A stretch of 64,000 nt of DNA from Siphonobacter sp. SORGH_AS_0500 (GCF_002838835.1 NZ_NHPP01000003.1:310001-374000), one strand, 5' to 3'. Counted from the first letter of the stretch, positions 33,085 to 42,463 are shown. The notes: generated from the sequence alone by a model not told the origin. Made by a program: numbers and translations.

Positions 33085-33297
33085 ATGAAAAAGATTTTAA
33101 CTTCATTATTCCTATGTGGAATGATTACTACTATTTCTTCAGGACATACCAGTGTTAATTCTGGCCGATTAGCCTGTAGATTTACTTACCATGTGTATTG
33201 TGGTAGTGAGTACATAGGTGGATCTACAGCCATTGCAGAGACTTGTGCACGTGCACGTGAATTAGCTAAAATAGGAGTAAGCCAAGCTCCTTGTTAA
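33085..33297 (+). CDS. Small secreted Cys-rich peptide
   Basis: A 70-residue precursor with a clear signal peptide (KKILTSLFLCGMITTISSG). The mature part of about 48 residues has four Cys, in RLACRFTYHVYCGSEY, AETCARARELA and the final QAPC, consistent with two disulfides in the periplasm or outside the cell. No family is recognised. It lies 128 bp after the LuxR-type gene and is followed by a hairpin and then the GLPGLI gene, so it may be made in excess over the genes downstream. Confidence 0.65.
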   Translation: MKKILTSLFLCGMITTISSGHTSVNSGRLACRFTYHVYCGSEYIGGSTAIAETCARARELAKIGVSQAPC

Positions 33298-33304
33298 TGT
33301 ATTT

Positions 33305-33331
33305 AAATCTCCTCTGAAAGGAGGAGATTTA
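33305..33331 (+). terminator. Hairpin between peptide gene and GLPGLI gene
   Basis: AAATCTCCTC and GAGGAGATTT form a 10-bp stem with loop TGAAAG, followed by AT-rich sequence. It could act as a partial terminator or an mRNA-stabilising hairpin. The next ATG is 12 bp away. Confidence 0.55.
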
Positions 33332-33342
33332 TTATTTATTCT

Positions 33343-34110
33343 ATGAAAAAGATCTTAATTATAATTATTTATTTGCTTGTATTTAGCAAAAGTAATGGTC
33401 AGAATGTCGTTGCGAAAGTTTTGTATAGACAACAGGAAATTCCCAAGCAAAATGCAGCGGCTAAAAGGGATGTGGATTGTATCCTCTTATTTAATTCTTC
33501 CCAGAGCTTATACTACGAGGCCTCTAAAAATAGAGTTCCTAATCTAAAATCAGGTGCAAATGATAATGTCGAGAATGTTGAGTTTGATTCTGGAAATGAT
33601 GGTTTAGTATTTTTTAATTATCAAGATTATCAATCAAAAAAGTTGTCATCTAATGAAGCTATTTTTTCAAGGAAATACTTTGTACAAGAAAAAATAGTAG
33701 TTCCTAAATGGGTAATTACGAAAGAGTATAAAAAAATAGGGTCTTTCAAGTGCCAGAAAGCTAAGGCTTTTTACCGAAACAGAAATTATATGGCCTGGTT
33801 TACTACTGAAATTCCGAGTCTGGCTGGCCCCTGGAAACTGCAGGGATTACCCGGTTTGATACTCGAAGCTGAATCAGAAGATGGAGAAGTGAAATTCCTT
33901 TTCGAATCTTTGATATTCAATCCTAAAAACGAAAAGATTGCCATCCTCAAAACTTATGGGAAACCAATGACGCTGGCTGATTTCGTAGAAATTAGAAAAA
34001 AAGTACTTCGAGATACAAAAAAATCATTTGAAAGTAAGATGACTCAGTTTGGTGGCGGGTATGAATTCAATGTAAATACATTTTCTAAAGAAAACTTTCT
34101 TAGCCAATGA
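33343..34110 (+). CDS. GLPGLI family exported protein
   Basis: A 255-residue protein with a signal peptide (KKILIIIIYLLVFSKSNG). The family signature is seen in WKLQGLPGLILEAES at about residues 166-180, preceded by the usual CQKAKAFYRNRNYMAWFTTE segment. GLPGLI proteins are specific to Bacteroidota. Their function is not established, but they are typically encoded next to a large outer-membrane barrel protein, as here. The stop overlaps the start of the next gene (ATGA at 34107), so the two are translationally coupled. Confidence 0.9.
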   Translation: MKKILIIIIYLLVFSKSNGQNVVAKVLYRQQEIPKQNAAAKRDVDCILLFNSSQSLYYEASKNRVPNLKSGANDNVENVEFDSGNDGLVFFNYQDYQSKKLSSNEAIFSRKYFVQEKIVVPKWVITKEYKKIGSFKCQKAKAFYRNRNYMAWFTTEIPSLAGPWKLQGLPGLILEAESEDGEVKFLFESLIFNPKNEKIAILKTYGKPMTLADFVEIRKKVLRDTKKSFESKMTQFGGGYEFNVNTFSKENFLSQ

Positions 34111-36779
34111 CGCTACGATTCCTGATTTTGGGCTTGTGTTTGATGGCTTTTTTACAGGAAACTTTCGGTCAACATAAAGAACTTACTTTTAGTATTCAGG
34201 GAAAAGTGACAAATTCCTCCAGCCAACCTTTGGCTGGAGGGATACTTATTATTTCCAAGGCAGACTCAAGCATTGTAAGTTATGCCACTACGGATGAGAA
34301 AGGGGAGTATACTCTTGAATTAGAGGCCGATACTTCTCATTACCTATTAACGGTGAATAACCTGGGTTATATCAGCCAGAGTAGATGGATTATGGCCCGA
34401 AGTCAAACGCAGCATTTTCAATTGGAGCAAGAGCCTACACAGCTCCGTCAGGTTACGGTGAAAGGGGATCTTTTGCCCATTCGGGTGAATGAAGATACTA
34501 CATCATTTTCTGTTCAGAAATTTGCCGATGGAACCGAGCGGGTGGTAGAAGATATTCTTAAAAAACTGCCCGGTGTACGGGTGGACGATAAGGGCGGAAT
34601 CTCGTTTAAGGGAAAGCCCATCGACAAAATTTTGCTGGAAGGAGACGAATTTTTTGCGAAAAATTATCGGATCCTTTCTAAAAACCTATCTGCTGATTTA
34701 CTGGATAAAGTCGAGGCGATTGAAAATGCTTCCAACACGCCTTTACTGAAAGGAATTGAACGGTCGGATAAAACGGTTCTGAATTTAAAGTTGAAGGAAG
34801 ATCGTCGTAAAACCGCTTTTGGAACGGCTGATCTGGCCGCTGGGCTTACCCGTCGGTATGAAGGTCGGACCACTCTTTTTTCGCTGGTAGATCGGCTGAA
34901 ACTGGGTGTTATTGGGTCGGCTAACAATACGGGGAAAAACCCGGTGCCGGAGCTAAACTATGACTTGGGTAATGAAAACCCGAACGCTTCCGATGGGCAG
35001 AATCAGCATCCGAGTAGACCTTTTTTACAGGCCCAGCCCATTGCCGTTCCGGGCATTTCTGCAGAGCGGTTTAACCAGAATCGGGTTTGGCTGGGAGCGG
35101 TTAATCTAAATCTTAACATTACCTCAAAGCTGAAGGTAAAGGCCTTTACTTATCAGTTAAGCGATCGAAATACGCAGCAAATCAGTAACCGTTACGAATA
35201 TTTACTGGAAGGAAAGTCATTGGTGGTTAGTGATACCCAACGACTCGAAATTCGACCCTCCCTGCGGGTAAGTCAGGTTGCCTTGGAGTATACTCCCAAC
35301 CAAACAACCTTACTCAAATGGCGGGGGAACTGGCAGGGCCAGCGGGATGGATCTTCCTATCAAATTGCCTCTCATAACCCTGATTTTTCCGAGAAGCTTC
35401 AGCAATGGATGTCGACTCGTCAGAAGGGTATTCAGCAAGAGTTGGGTTATATTCATCGCTTTCCCCGGAACCGGGCTTTAACGCTGGATGCTTATTACCA
35501 GCATCAAAATCGGCCCCAGCAACTGTTGGTAGAATCGGGGAGGTTTCGCTCACTTTTCCCAACTACTGAAGGAAACGTGACTCAACGGATTAGTAATGAG
35601 GTTCAAACCTACGGTGTACAGACCCGGTGGATGGGTGTTTTCCCCAGCAAACAGAAGTATGCACTTTTAGGAAAAGGGGTTTATCTGAGCGAAGGTTTGA
35701 CTTCAGGATTAAATACGGAGGCTGGTTCAGTGACTGATTCATTGTATAGGAATCAACTGAACTACCAGAAGTGGCAGGGGTCGCTGGAAGCTAATACCGC
35801 GATTCCGCTGGGACGGTTGGATTTTTACGCAGGAATTTCTTTGAACTTTGTTCAGTTAAAGGAGCAATCCCTTGGTTTGCGTGCGAAGTTTGTGTTCCTG
35901 AATCCGATGATCGGATTTACCTACCGCATTAATCAGGAAAATAAACTCAGGGCTTATTACAGTCGCAACCAGAGCCAGCCGAATGCAATGGATTTGATTA
36001 ATGGGTATGTCCTGACCAATTACCGGGCCTTTCAGCGGGGGTATGCCGGGCTTAATCGCCCTCAGTCAGATGTATTTACATTCAGTTATTCCAACTCAGA
36101 CTGGCTCCGGCAGTTTTCCATGCACACCAGTGTCACGTACCTTTCGGAAAAGTCTCCTTCTATAAGTCAGGTTCTTGTCAATGATCAGTTTACGTTCATG
36201 GGGCAAGTGCCTTCACCCGCCCGTAATGAATCGTATGAGCTGGCTTCTGACCTGAGCAAATACCTGTCAGCCCTGGAAATTAATAGCACGCTTCAGCTAA
36301 ATGCGGGTTGGAATTCCTACCAAAGTGCTCTGAACTCAGCCCTGATTTCCAAAGGTGCAATTCGTTCGCTGGGAGGAAAACTAACCCTGCGAACGGCTTT
36401 TGATGGTATCGTTAATTTTGAAGTGGGGTATGAAGACCACTGGTCGGATGTTCAGGAATTAGGAATTTCACTGGGATATAATCGTTTGAGAAAACCGATA
36501 GCGGGAATCAAAATGACGCCTTCGAAAAGCTGGTATTTCATTACGACTTCCGAATGGACTGATCTGCGGAATAATACCTCTCAAAACCAGTTTTACTTCC
36601 TCGATGCTCTGGTTCGTTTTACCCCTTTGAGAAAACGGGTCGTATATGAACTCTCCGGAAAGAATTTATTAGGCAGCCCAACGGCTACGTATAGTCAGCT
36701 AAGTAACTTTTTAATCAGCCAGTCTACCTATCAGTTAGTTGCAAGATATATTCTGGCAAGGGTAGAATTTAATTTCTAA
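34107..36779 (+). CDS. TonB-dependent receptor-like outer-membrane protein, GLPGLI-associated
   Basis: An 890-residue outer-membrane protein. Signal peptide at about residues 1-21, then a carboxypeptidase-regulatory-like domain (about 28-110, SIQGKVTNSSSQPLAGGILI), a plug-like domain (about 115-220, VVEDILKKLPGVRVDDKGGI and GIERSDKTVLNLKL), and a long barrel ending in ARYILARVEFNF with a C-terminal Phe as usual for assembly. The start overlaps the stop of the GLPGLI gene. The pair probably forms one surface complex whose substrate is unknown. The neighbouring secreted peptide is a possible partner. Confidence 0.82.
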   Translation: MTLRFLILGLCLMAFLQETFGQHKELTFSIQGKVTNSSSQPLAGGILIISKADSSIVSYATTDEKGEYTLELEADTSHYLLTVNNLGYISQSRWIMARSQTQHFQLEQEPTQLRQVTVKGDLLPIRVNEDTTSFSVQKFADGTERVVEDILKKLPGVRVDDKGGISFKGKPIDKILLEGDEFFAKNYRILSKNLSADLLDKVEAIENASNTPLLKGIERSDKTVLNLKLKEDRRKTAFGTADLAAGLTRRYEGRTTLFSLVDRLKLGVIGSANNTGKNPVPELNYDLGNENPNASDGQNQHPSRPFLQAQPIAVPGISAERFNQNRVWLGAVNLNLNITSKLKVKAFTYQLSDRNTQQISNRYEYLLEGKSLVVSDTQRLEIRPSLRVSQVALEYTPNQTTLLKWRGNWQGQRDGSSYQIASHNPDFSEKLQQWMSTRQKGIQQELGYIHRFPRNRALTLDAYYQHQNRPQQLLVESGRFRSLFPTTEGNVTQRISNEVQTYGVQTRWMGVFPSKQKYALLGKGVYLSEGLTSGLNTEAGSVTDSLYRNQLNYQKWQGSLEANTAIPLGRLDFYAGISLNFVQLKEQSLGLRAKFVFLNPMIGFTYRINQENKLRAYYSRNQSQPNAMDLINGYVLTNYRAFQRGYAGLNRPQSDVFTFSYSNSDWLRQFSMHTSVTYLSEKSPSISQVLVNDQFTFMGQVPSPARNESYELASDLSKYLSALEINSTLQLNAGWNSYQSALNSALISKGAIRSLGGKLTLRTAFDGIVNFEVGYEDHWSDVQELGISLGYNRLRKPIAGIKMTPSKSWYFITTSEWTDLRNNTSQNQFYFLDALVRFTPLRKRVVYELSGKNLLGSPTATYSQLSNFLISQSTYQLVARYILARVEFNF

Positions 36780-36789
36780 TCCTAACTAA

Positions 36790-36817
36790 AAAACCACGGT
36801 AATGCTACCGTGGTTTG
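36790..36817. terminator. Bidirectional terminator
   Basis: AAACCACGGTA and TACCGTGGTTT form an 11-bp stem with a 4-nt loop, flanked by A and T runs. It lies between the convergent receptor-like gene and the DUF1080 gene. Confidence 0.8.
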
Positions 36818-36841
36818 TAAACGAACAATAATCCTTATGGC

Positions 36842-37801
36842 TTATTTCGGTAACGTAATCCGAATGTTCCGAAACTCAATCGGTCCGTGGTCGCCTTGCA
36901 GGTAAATGGGGCCGGGTTCGCCTTCTTTGCTGTCGATAGCACCGCCAGTAATGCCCGGAATCGTGGTGTCGCAAATAATCGTCTTGCCATTCAAAGCTAC
37001 GGTTACCCGGCGTCCTACCAACGTAATATCGTAACTCTGCCATTCGTCGGCGTTATTGTCGGGAAGCTCGTTGGGGGTTAGAAAACCGTACACGGCACCC
37101 AGCATATCTATTTGCGGTTCCATGCCTTTACTGTCTACAATTTGTACTTCATACCGTCCCCGCAGGTAAACGCCGCTGTTGCTACCTTTTGGATACTTGA
37201 ATTCAATGTGCAGTTTAAAGTCAGAAAAAGCCTGATCGGTCTGGATGTTGGAGCCTGATTTGGGACTTTTCAAAACGCCATTTTCCACGACCCACTGATT
37301 CGTTTCGCCCATGGCGTGCCATCCTTTGAGGTCTTTGCCATTGAATAGCTCAGTGGTTTTTCCCCAGGTAACCGATTTGGTTTGAGCCAGCGAAGGAGCA
37401 CGGACGCCCGTCCAGGTTAAGGTTTTTCCGTTGGGGCTTACCATGGTTCCGGTAAGTTTGTCGCCTTCCAGCATGCCATTCACCACTAAATCCTGGTCGG
37501 CTCTTTCCCACTGTGGAGGAATGGAGAAACTAATCTTGCCATCCGTAAAATTGACTTTCGAAATGGGGCGGGCACTGCCGCTACTCCCCACAAAGCGGCC
37601 CACAAGCGTGCTATGACCCGAGTGCGTTACTTCCAGCCAGGAAGGTAGGGTTTTGCCTTCGGCCTGCACCGAAAGGTCCCAGCGGCCTTCGAGCGAGCTG
37701 GCGGTAGGAGCAGGCTTTTGATCGTCAGCGAAAGTCATAAAACTTACCAGGCCGAAGGCGGCGGTAAGTAAGGTACATGTGCGTAGGGTAGAGGAAAGCA
37801 T
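36842..37801 (-). CDS. DUF1080 (3-keto-disaccharide hydrolase-like) exported protein
   Basis: A 319-residue exported protein (signal peptide about 1-25, TLLTAAFGLVSFMTFA). Residues about 38-140 form a beta-rich lipocalin-like domain (LEGRWDLSVQAEGKTLPSWL). Residues about 150-318 are the DUF1080 jelly roll: ELFNGKDLKGWHAMGETNQW, FKLHIEFKYPKGSNSGVYLR and the final GPIEFRNIRI. Some DUF1080 members cleave 3-keto-glucosides and others may only bind sugars. No oxidoreductase partner gene lies nearby. Confidence 0.85.
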   Translation of the reverse strand: MLSSTLRTCTLLTAAFGLVSFMTFADDQKPAPTASSLEGRWDLSVQAEGKTLPSWLEVTHSGHSTLVGRFVGSSGSARPISKVNFTDGKISFSIPPQWERADQDLVVNGMLEGDKLTGTMVSPNGKTLTWTGVRAPSLAQTKSVTWGKTTELFNGKDLKGWHAMGETNQWVVENGVLKSPKSGSNIQTDQAFSDFKLHIEFKYPKGSNSGVYLRGRYEVQIVDSKGMEPQIDMLGAVYGFLTPNELPDNNADEWQSYDITLVGRRVTVALNGKTIICDTTIPGITGGAIDSKEGEPGPIYLQGDHGPIEFRNIRITLPK

Positions 37802-37932
37802 AGTGATCTGAAATGTATGAGGTATAAACGTCCAAATCTAGTCAATACACCACTGGCAAAAAAGCCTGGCAGAATAATCTTTAAAAGGTATATTGCTCAC
37901 CCGTTAGTCTGGTATTAACCCCACTTTCAGCT

Positions 37933-38604
37933 ATGAAAAAGTCAGTATTCCTATTTTTTCTATTGATTTCCTGTAATTGTTTTGCTCAGGTAGATACATT
38001 AAAAAATAATTACCTGAGAATTCAACCATCGCAGGTGTTACTCCGGGAATTGGCTCTGGAATATGAACAACCAGTCACAAAAAGATTAACTATTGGACTA
38101 GGAGTCGGCTATCGATTTCCGAAGAGAGGTCAACCATCAGAGATTGGAGAGTTAATTAGTATGATGGCCGCCGATTATCGTTTTCGAAACGTGGTTAATC
38201 CTCCTTATCATGGACTTAGATTGTCTATTGCCCCCCGTTATTACTTAAATCCTCGTAAAACACTTTTTATTTCAGCGGAGCTTTTTGTGAGATACTGGTG
38301 GTTCAATAACGTACCATCCGATTATCACAAAACGACTAATAGTTATGGAAGTATAAAAAGCGAGCACATGGACGTAAGGGGAGGAAAACTACTGATCGGA
38401 TATAATAGTCCATTACTATCCTTGCCTAATGGACATAAATTATACTATACGCCTTTCGGAGGTTTCGGACTTCGATCAAAAGAATACCTATACATAACCC
38501 AGTATAACAATATAAGCACAAGCAGATTCGAAAAAGAATCCGGGAAAATCATAACTCCCAGTATTCATATGGGAATATTCCTTGCGTATACTTTGAGTAA
38601 GTAA
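37933..38604 (+). CDS. Small outer-membrane beta-barrel-like protein
   Basis: A 223-residue exported protein with a signal peptide (KKSVFLFFLLISCNCFAQ). The rest shows alternating amphipathic strands rich in aromatic residues (LTIGLGVGYRFPKR, GLRLSIAPRYYLNPRKTLFI, LFVRYWWFNNV) ending in HMGIFLAYTLSK, as expected for a small outer-membrane barrel. No specific family is recognised. It lies alone between the DUF1080 gene and the second MITE-like palindrome. Confidence 0.65.
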   Translation: MKKSVFLFFLLISCNCFAQVDTLKNNYLRIQPSQVLLRELALEYEQPVTKRLTIGLGVGYRFPKRGQPSEIGELISMMAADYRFRNVVNPPYHGLRLSIAPRYYLNPRKTLFISAELFVRYWWFNNVPSDYHKTTNSYGSIKSEHMDVRGGKLLIGYNSPLLSLPNGHKLYYTPFGGFGLRSKEYLYITQYNNISTSRFEKESGKIITPSIHMGIFLAYTLSK

Positions 38605-38703
38605 TGGAATTTTTTGCGTTAAAATTCTGACTGTTAGATTATTAAGTAATATTTTTTGTTTCACCCGGAGTGAATTCAGAGAAGGAACGTACGAGCCGAT
38701 CCT

Positions 38704-38872
38704 ACCGCAGTCGCTCGGCTCTAGCCGAGTGACCACCTGGTTGAAGGCCTCTGGCCGTCTGACTCAAAAAAGCCAAGGTAATTAAATGCTGATTTTACCC
38801 CCATGTATTTCAATACTATCGGCCAGAGGCCTATTGCTATTACGTCACTCGGCAGAGCCGAGCGATTGCGGG
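38704..38872. repeat. MITE-like long palindrome, copy 2
   Basis: The left end ACCGCAGTCGCTCGGCTCTA and the right end CTCGGCAGAGCCGAGCGATT face each other. The inner arms GAAGGCCTCTGGCC and GGCCAGAGGCCTATT also pair. It is closely similar to copy 1 at 3749-3924, with differing middle sequence. It nearly touches the stop of the gene at 38878. Confidence 0.75.
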
Positions 38873-38877
38873 GGGAG

Positions 38878-39480
38878 TTATTGGTTTGTCGATAAAAGGT
38901 TTTTACGTATTAAATAAGTCATTACAACTGAATCTTTTTTATCACTAAAAACAATAAGATTATCTTTCTCTTTAGTGAAAGGATGACGCCTTATTATTCC
39001 AAATTTATAAGTCCGTTCTTTCGAAAATATGGATTTTTTATACGATATGTAGATAGTGTCATTAATAAAAGAATACTCACCAATATCTTCAGTTATTCCA
39101 AAACAGACACTTTTGGACTTAGTTAAACCGCTATCCTTTAGAGTAATTGTGTCGGTACAGTTTGCAACTCCTTCATAAGTGGCGACTAATACATCAACGC
39201 CTTCATATTTACTAAAATCGATAACTCCTTCAGGAAAAATAAAAGTCAGAAAAAGTAAGGGAAACATAATTTCAATGACTTGAATTCTGATTTTGTTATG
39301 AAATCGTTCGCTAATTGATTTATAAATCTGAATAAATAAGTTTACAACTAAAACAACATAAGATATGACTAAAGATAAAAATACAGGTAGAAAAAATACG
39401 TTCAATCTGCCTGACCAGAAGTAAGAAGTATGGACAATAAAAAAATAAAGAATAGTAAACAGTAGTAGACGTTTGGGCAT
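38878..39480 (-). CDS. Unknown membrane protein
   Basis: A 200-residue protein with three hydrophobic segments: about residues 4-22 (RLLLFTILYFFIVHTSYFW), 28-53 (FFLPVFLSLVISYVVLVVNL) and 72-86. A hydrophilic, strand-rich domain of about 100 residues follows, with two Cys (VANCTDTITLKD, SVCFGITED). No family is recognised. It is AT-rich compared with neighbouring genes and is flanked by the MITE-like palindrome. Confidence 0.6.
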   Translation of the reverse strand: MPKRLLLFTILYFFIVHTSYFWSGRLNVFFLPVFLSLVISYVVLVVNLFIQIYKSISERFHNKIRIQVIEIMFPLLFLTFIFPEGVIDFSKYEGVDVLVATYEGVANCTDTITLKDSGLTKSKSVCFGITEDIGEYSFINDTIYISYKKSIFSKERTYKFGIIRRHPFTKEKDNLIVFSDKKDSVVMTYLIRKNLLSTNQ

Positions 39481-39571
39481 GGCTCTGCAATGAGATTAAA
39501 GGTAGTTAAAGCTTTCATCTACTAGATGGTTAAAATTGCGGGATTCTTATGAAATCTCGCAATTCCTCCCT

Positions 39572-39903
39572 TTAGGACTTAATGCTAACCTTCTCCGGCG
39601 TTGGGTATTCCAGCAATTTAGAAAAGTCTACTTTCCAGAAATCTAAATCCAGCAGACGGCCTTGTGTGTCTTTGGTAAGGGTAATTACGACGGGCGTTTC
39701 GTCAGATCCGTATAGTCTACCTGAATCAGATCGCCATCGTACGCATTAGGGTCGCCGCCTAGTGAAATGCTACCCATTTTCCCCCCCTCGTATTCATCTA
39801 CCAGTTCGTTGAAGGGATAATCTTCGCGTTTCATATTCAATTGTTCCAGCAGGTAATGAATCAGGGTTCGTTCGTTTTCGCGGATGGGTCTTAATTGGCT
39901 CAT
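39572..39903 (-). pseudogene. DUF6984-like gene, frameshifted
   Basis: The minus-strand ORF from 39903 reads MSQLRPIRENERTLIHYLLE to GDLIQVDYTD and stops early at 39685 (LTKRPS). From about 39703 the next frame continues GSDETPVVITLTKDTQGRLL and DLDFWKVDFSKLLEYPTPEK to a stop at 39572. Joined, this gives about 110 residues with the layout of DUF6984 proteins, whose end typically reads like LDFWKVDF. A single frameshift separates the two parts. The function of the family is unknown. Confidence 0.6.
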
Positions 39904-40252
39904 GAGTACGTTGCAATAGAATAGATAAACTCAAACTTACGGGAAGTAGGGGAGGAGTGCGAATTTTTCTTTCTGAAAAAGCTAAGATCGTACAATCAAT
40001 GGTCAAGTTCAGGGAAGATAGCCCTTGATAAGTGCCCTGTGAAATCCAGGATGATTCCCCGGTTTATCCCCCAGGGTTTTGCGTTTATCGAGATGCGGGC
40101 TGATAACCTGACTAAAGGTTTGGCCACCAGCTATGATCAGATTTGATGAAGGATTAGTTATTTTAGAAAATGAAACGATAGCATTTATTACCAACAATTC
40201 ACTACTTTACCTCACCATTAACCAAGTAAAACCAACAACGGTAAACTAGTTC
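39904..40252. other. Intergenic region without supported gene
   Basis: About 350 bp between the broken DUF6984 gene and the NodB-like gene. A minus-strand frame of 62 codons (40009-40197) has no start context, signal or motif and is not called. I see no terminator or known repeat here. Confidence 0.4.
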
Positions 40253-41188
40253 ATGAAGGCCCTTATTACCGCCCTGTTTCTATTTTTTAGCGTTACGCCG
40301 AGTTTTGCTCAACTCAGCGAATATCAACCTTTTATCGCTCAGTCTAACGAATACCTGATCCTGCGGAAATGGAAAGAAGGTTCGACGGAAAAATACTGGG
40401 CGGTGCATCCGAAAACCTTGCAAACGATGGTTTTGGAAAACGTTACTGTCAAGCCAATGGATAAAAACGAAGCCCGGGGCTGGGTAGGTCGAACGCCTTA
40501 TGGCCGGGCTTTGTATACAGAACAAACGAGGGCTGGAGCTTTGCAGGATGCAGGGTTAACCCGAACGCAACCCAACGAGAAAGGCTTTAGCCTGACAATG
40601 GACTTATGCCCCTCGCACAAACCTCTGACACGAACCGTTTTTGAAGATTTGATAGCGGCTTTCGAACCCGAAGAAAAGCCCGTACCGATCACAATTACCA
40701 TCACGGGTTTATGGATGCAGAGCCATGCGGATGATTTGCAATGGCTGAAAAATCTGGAAAAACGTGGGGATTTACGAATAACCTGGGTTAATCATTCCTT
40801 TCATCACCAGTACGATCCGAAGTTGCCGCTGACTCGTAATTTCCTGCTATCCAAAGGTACCAATATGGCGAGTGAGGTACTACTCAACGAACAGGCCATG
40901 ATTCAGAACGGATTGCTGCCTTCCATCTTTTTTCGTTTTCCCGGCCTGATTTCTGATCAATCAATTTTTGATGATGTCCTTAATATGGGATTATTACCCC
41001 TGGGTAGTGACGCCTGGCTGGCGAAAGGGCAGAAGGTGCAACCGGGCAGCATTGTATTAATTCACCCCAATGGAAATGAACCCGTAGGCATCGCTGATTT
41101 CATTAAGTTAATCAAAACCAACGCCAGTTCTATCAGAAAAAAAGACTGGCTGTTGTACGATTTACCAGCCAGTCTTTCCCAAAATTAA
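40253..41188 (+). CDS. Exported polysaccharide deacetylase-like (NodB fold) protein
   Basis: A 311-residue exported protein (signal peptide about 1-19, KALITALFLFFSVTPSFA). The C-terminal part looks like a NodB-homology domain: GFSLTMDLCPSH with an Asp as in the TFDDG motif, WVNHSFHHQYD in place of the HSxxH metal motif, and SIFFRFPGLISD like the RxPY/RFPG motif. The classical triad is only partly kept, so it may be a deacetylase with altered chemistry or an inactive binding protein. It converges with the next gene and the stops overlap by 4 bp (41185-41188). Confidence 0.65.
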   Translation: MKALITALFLFFSVTPSFAQLSEYQPFIAQSNEYLILRKWKEGSTEKYWAVHPKTLQTMVLENVTVKPMDKNEARGWVGRTPYGRALYTEQTRAGALQDAGLTRTQPNEKGFSLTMDLCPSHKPLTRTVFEDLIAAFEPEEKPVPITITITGLWMQSHADDLQWLKNLEKRGDLRITWVNHSFHHQYDPKLPLTRNFLLSKGTNMASEVLLNEQAMIQNGLLPSIFFRFPGLISDQSIFDDVLNMGLLPLGSDAWLAKGQKVQPGSIVLIHPNGNEPVGIADFIKLIKTNASSIRKKDWLLYDLPASLSQN

Positions 41189-42276
41189 TCGACACTCAGA
41201 GCGTACACCGCGAAAGAGGCCAGCCAGTGCTCGCCGCCATAGTTACCTCCAGCTACCTGAGGTAAGGTTTTGCTGAGGTGTTCCTGAGCACTCGCCAGTA
41301 ACTTCTTCCGGCGTTTGTCTTTCTCGGGTAAAGCCGAGGCAATGCCTTTCATGCACCAGGCCCGACTTAACGCTAGCCCATCCAGATGGACGATGGAATA
41401 ATCTGTTCGGTCGCTTACGAAAGGTAACTTCATGACATTATCCAGTCCTTCGGCGGGCATGTATTGATTGAACCAGGTCAGAAATTCTTTCGGTGAAAGG
41501 ACCCGACGCATCAAGTCGCACACTTCCAGCGAAGGCGAAAGGAAATCCGTTCCGTCGGGCTCCTGGATGGCCGGAGCGTTTTTATTGGCGAGGTAATAAT
41601 CCTTACTGCGTTGAATAATTAAGGCCTCAAACTCGGTATCTTTCACCGAACGGGCGTAATCCAGAGCAAAAACCAAACCAAACGCCGTGTTGGGGTGAAC
41701 ACCCGTACGGTTGGGATAGGTTTGTTTGGGGAGGAAGTTTTTCCATAAGGTAAGAATCTTGGCCGTTAAGGGCTTCAGATTTTGGTGCCATTGTTTTGCC
41801 TGTGGATCATTCCAAGCCTGTAACTCTTCGTCCAGTTTCAGCAACCAGGCCCAACCGTACGTCCGCTCAAAACCTTTGGCAATTTTGTATTTATCAAAAT
41901 AAGCGGCTTCGGCCTGCAATTTTTCGGCTTGAAAGCTGGTATTCAGTACCTCACGAATGGCCTTTTGCTCGTTTAGGTTTGGGTACATTTTCAATAATCG
42001 CACCAGCATCCAGTGACCGTGAACAGACGAATGCCAATCCAGACAGCCATAAAACGAAGGGTGTAACTGCTGAGGTGTCAGGCTCATGTCCGCCTCAAAC
42101 TCATAGGTATGGTTCGGTTTGTTTGGTAATACCTGCGTAATGCAATGCAGAGGTAACTGAGCCAGGTGAGACGCTCCGGCTTCGGTTAACTTCATGGCAG
42201 TGCTATCAAACAAAACCGTCTGGGCCGAAAGCTGGTAACTAAGCAAACCCAAAGCAAGGAGGGTAAATTTTTTCAT
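41185..42276 (-). CDS. DUF2891 family exported protein
   Basis: A 363-residue protein. ATG at 42276 (MKKFTLLALGLLSYQLSAQ) is chosen because it begins the signal peptide; the 21 upstream codons run toward the palindromic repeat. DUF2891 features are SFYGCLDWHSSVHGHWMLVR, then KGFERTYGWAWLLKLDEELQ, YPNRTGVHPNTAFGLVFALD and GTDFLSPSLEVCDLMRRVL, consistent with an alpha/alpha barrel. A sugar-related function is plausible from the fold but is not established. Confidence 0.82.
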   Translation of the reverse strand: MKKFTLLALGLLSYQLSAQTVLFDSTAMKLTEAGASHLAQLPLHCITQVLPNKPNHTYEFEADMSLTPQQLHPSFYGCLDWHSSVHGHWMLVRLLKMYPNLNEQKAIREVLNTSFQAEKLQAEAAYFDKYKIAKGFERTYGWAWLLKLDEELQAWNDPQAKQWHQNLKPLTAKILTLWKNFLPKQTYPNRTGVHPNTAFGLVFALDYARSVKDTEFEALIIQRSKDYYLANKNAPAIQEPDGTDFLSPSLEVCDLMRRVLSPKEFLTWFNQYMPAEGLDNVMKLPFVSDRTDYSIVHLDGLALSRAWCMKGIASALPEKDKRRKKLLASAQEHLSKTLPQVAGGNYGGEHWLASFAVYALSVD

Positions 42277-42320
42277 AGGAGTGTATACACGGTTAAGGAT
42301 CAATGACACCATTACAACAA

Positions 42321-42420
42321 ACGTAGAGACGCGATTCATCGCGTCTGGGTAAGAGGCTGTGCTTGTTACTTTTAAATTACTGCCATCTTTAACTAGACGC
42401 GATTAGTCGCGTCTCTACGG
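42321..42420. repeat. Facing pair of GTAGAGACGCGAT palindromes
   Basis: CGTAGAGACGCGATTCATCG (CGTCTGGGT follows) and AGACGCGATTAGTCGCGTCTCTACGG face each other about 50 bp apart. They enclose CTTGTTACTTTTAAATTACT, like the tails in the other copies. Confidence 0.7.
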
Positions 42421-42455
42421 AAAAAGAAAAAAGCTCAACCCGGAAGAGTTGAGCT
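42421..42455 (-). terminator. Terminator after hemF
   Basis: On the minus strand AGCTCAAC and GTTGAGCT pair with a short loop and are followed by TTTTTTCTTTTT. It starts 9 bp after the hemF stop. Confidence 0.8.
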
Positions 42456-42463
42456 GGTAAGTA

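Noticed and set aside
40009..40197. 62-codon minus-strand ORF between the DUF6984 pseudogene and the NodB-like gene
   Set aside because: No signal peptide, motif or start context, and the composition is not gene-like.
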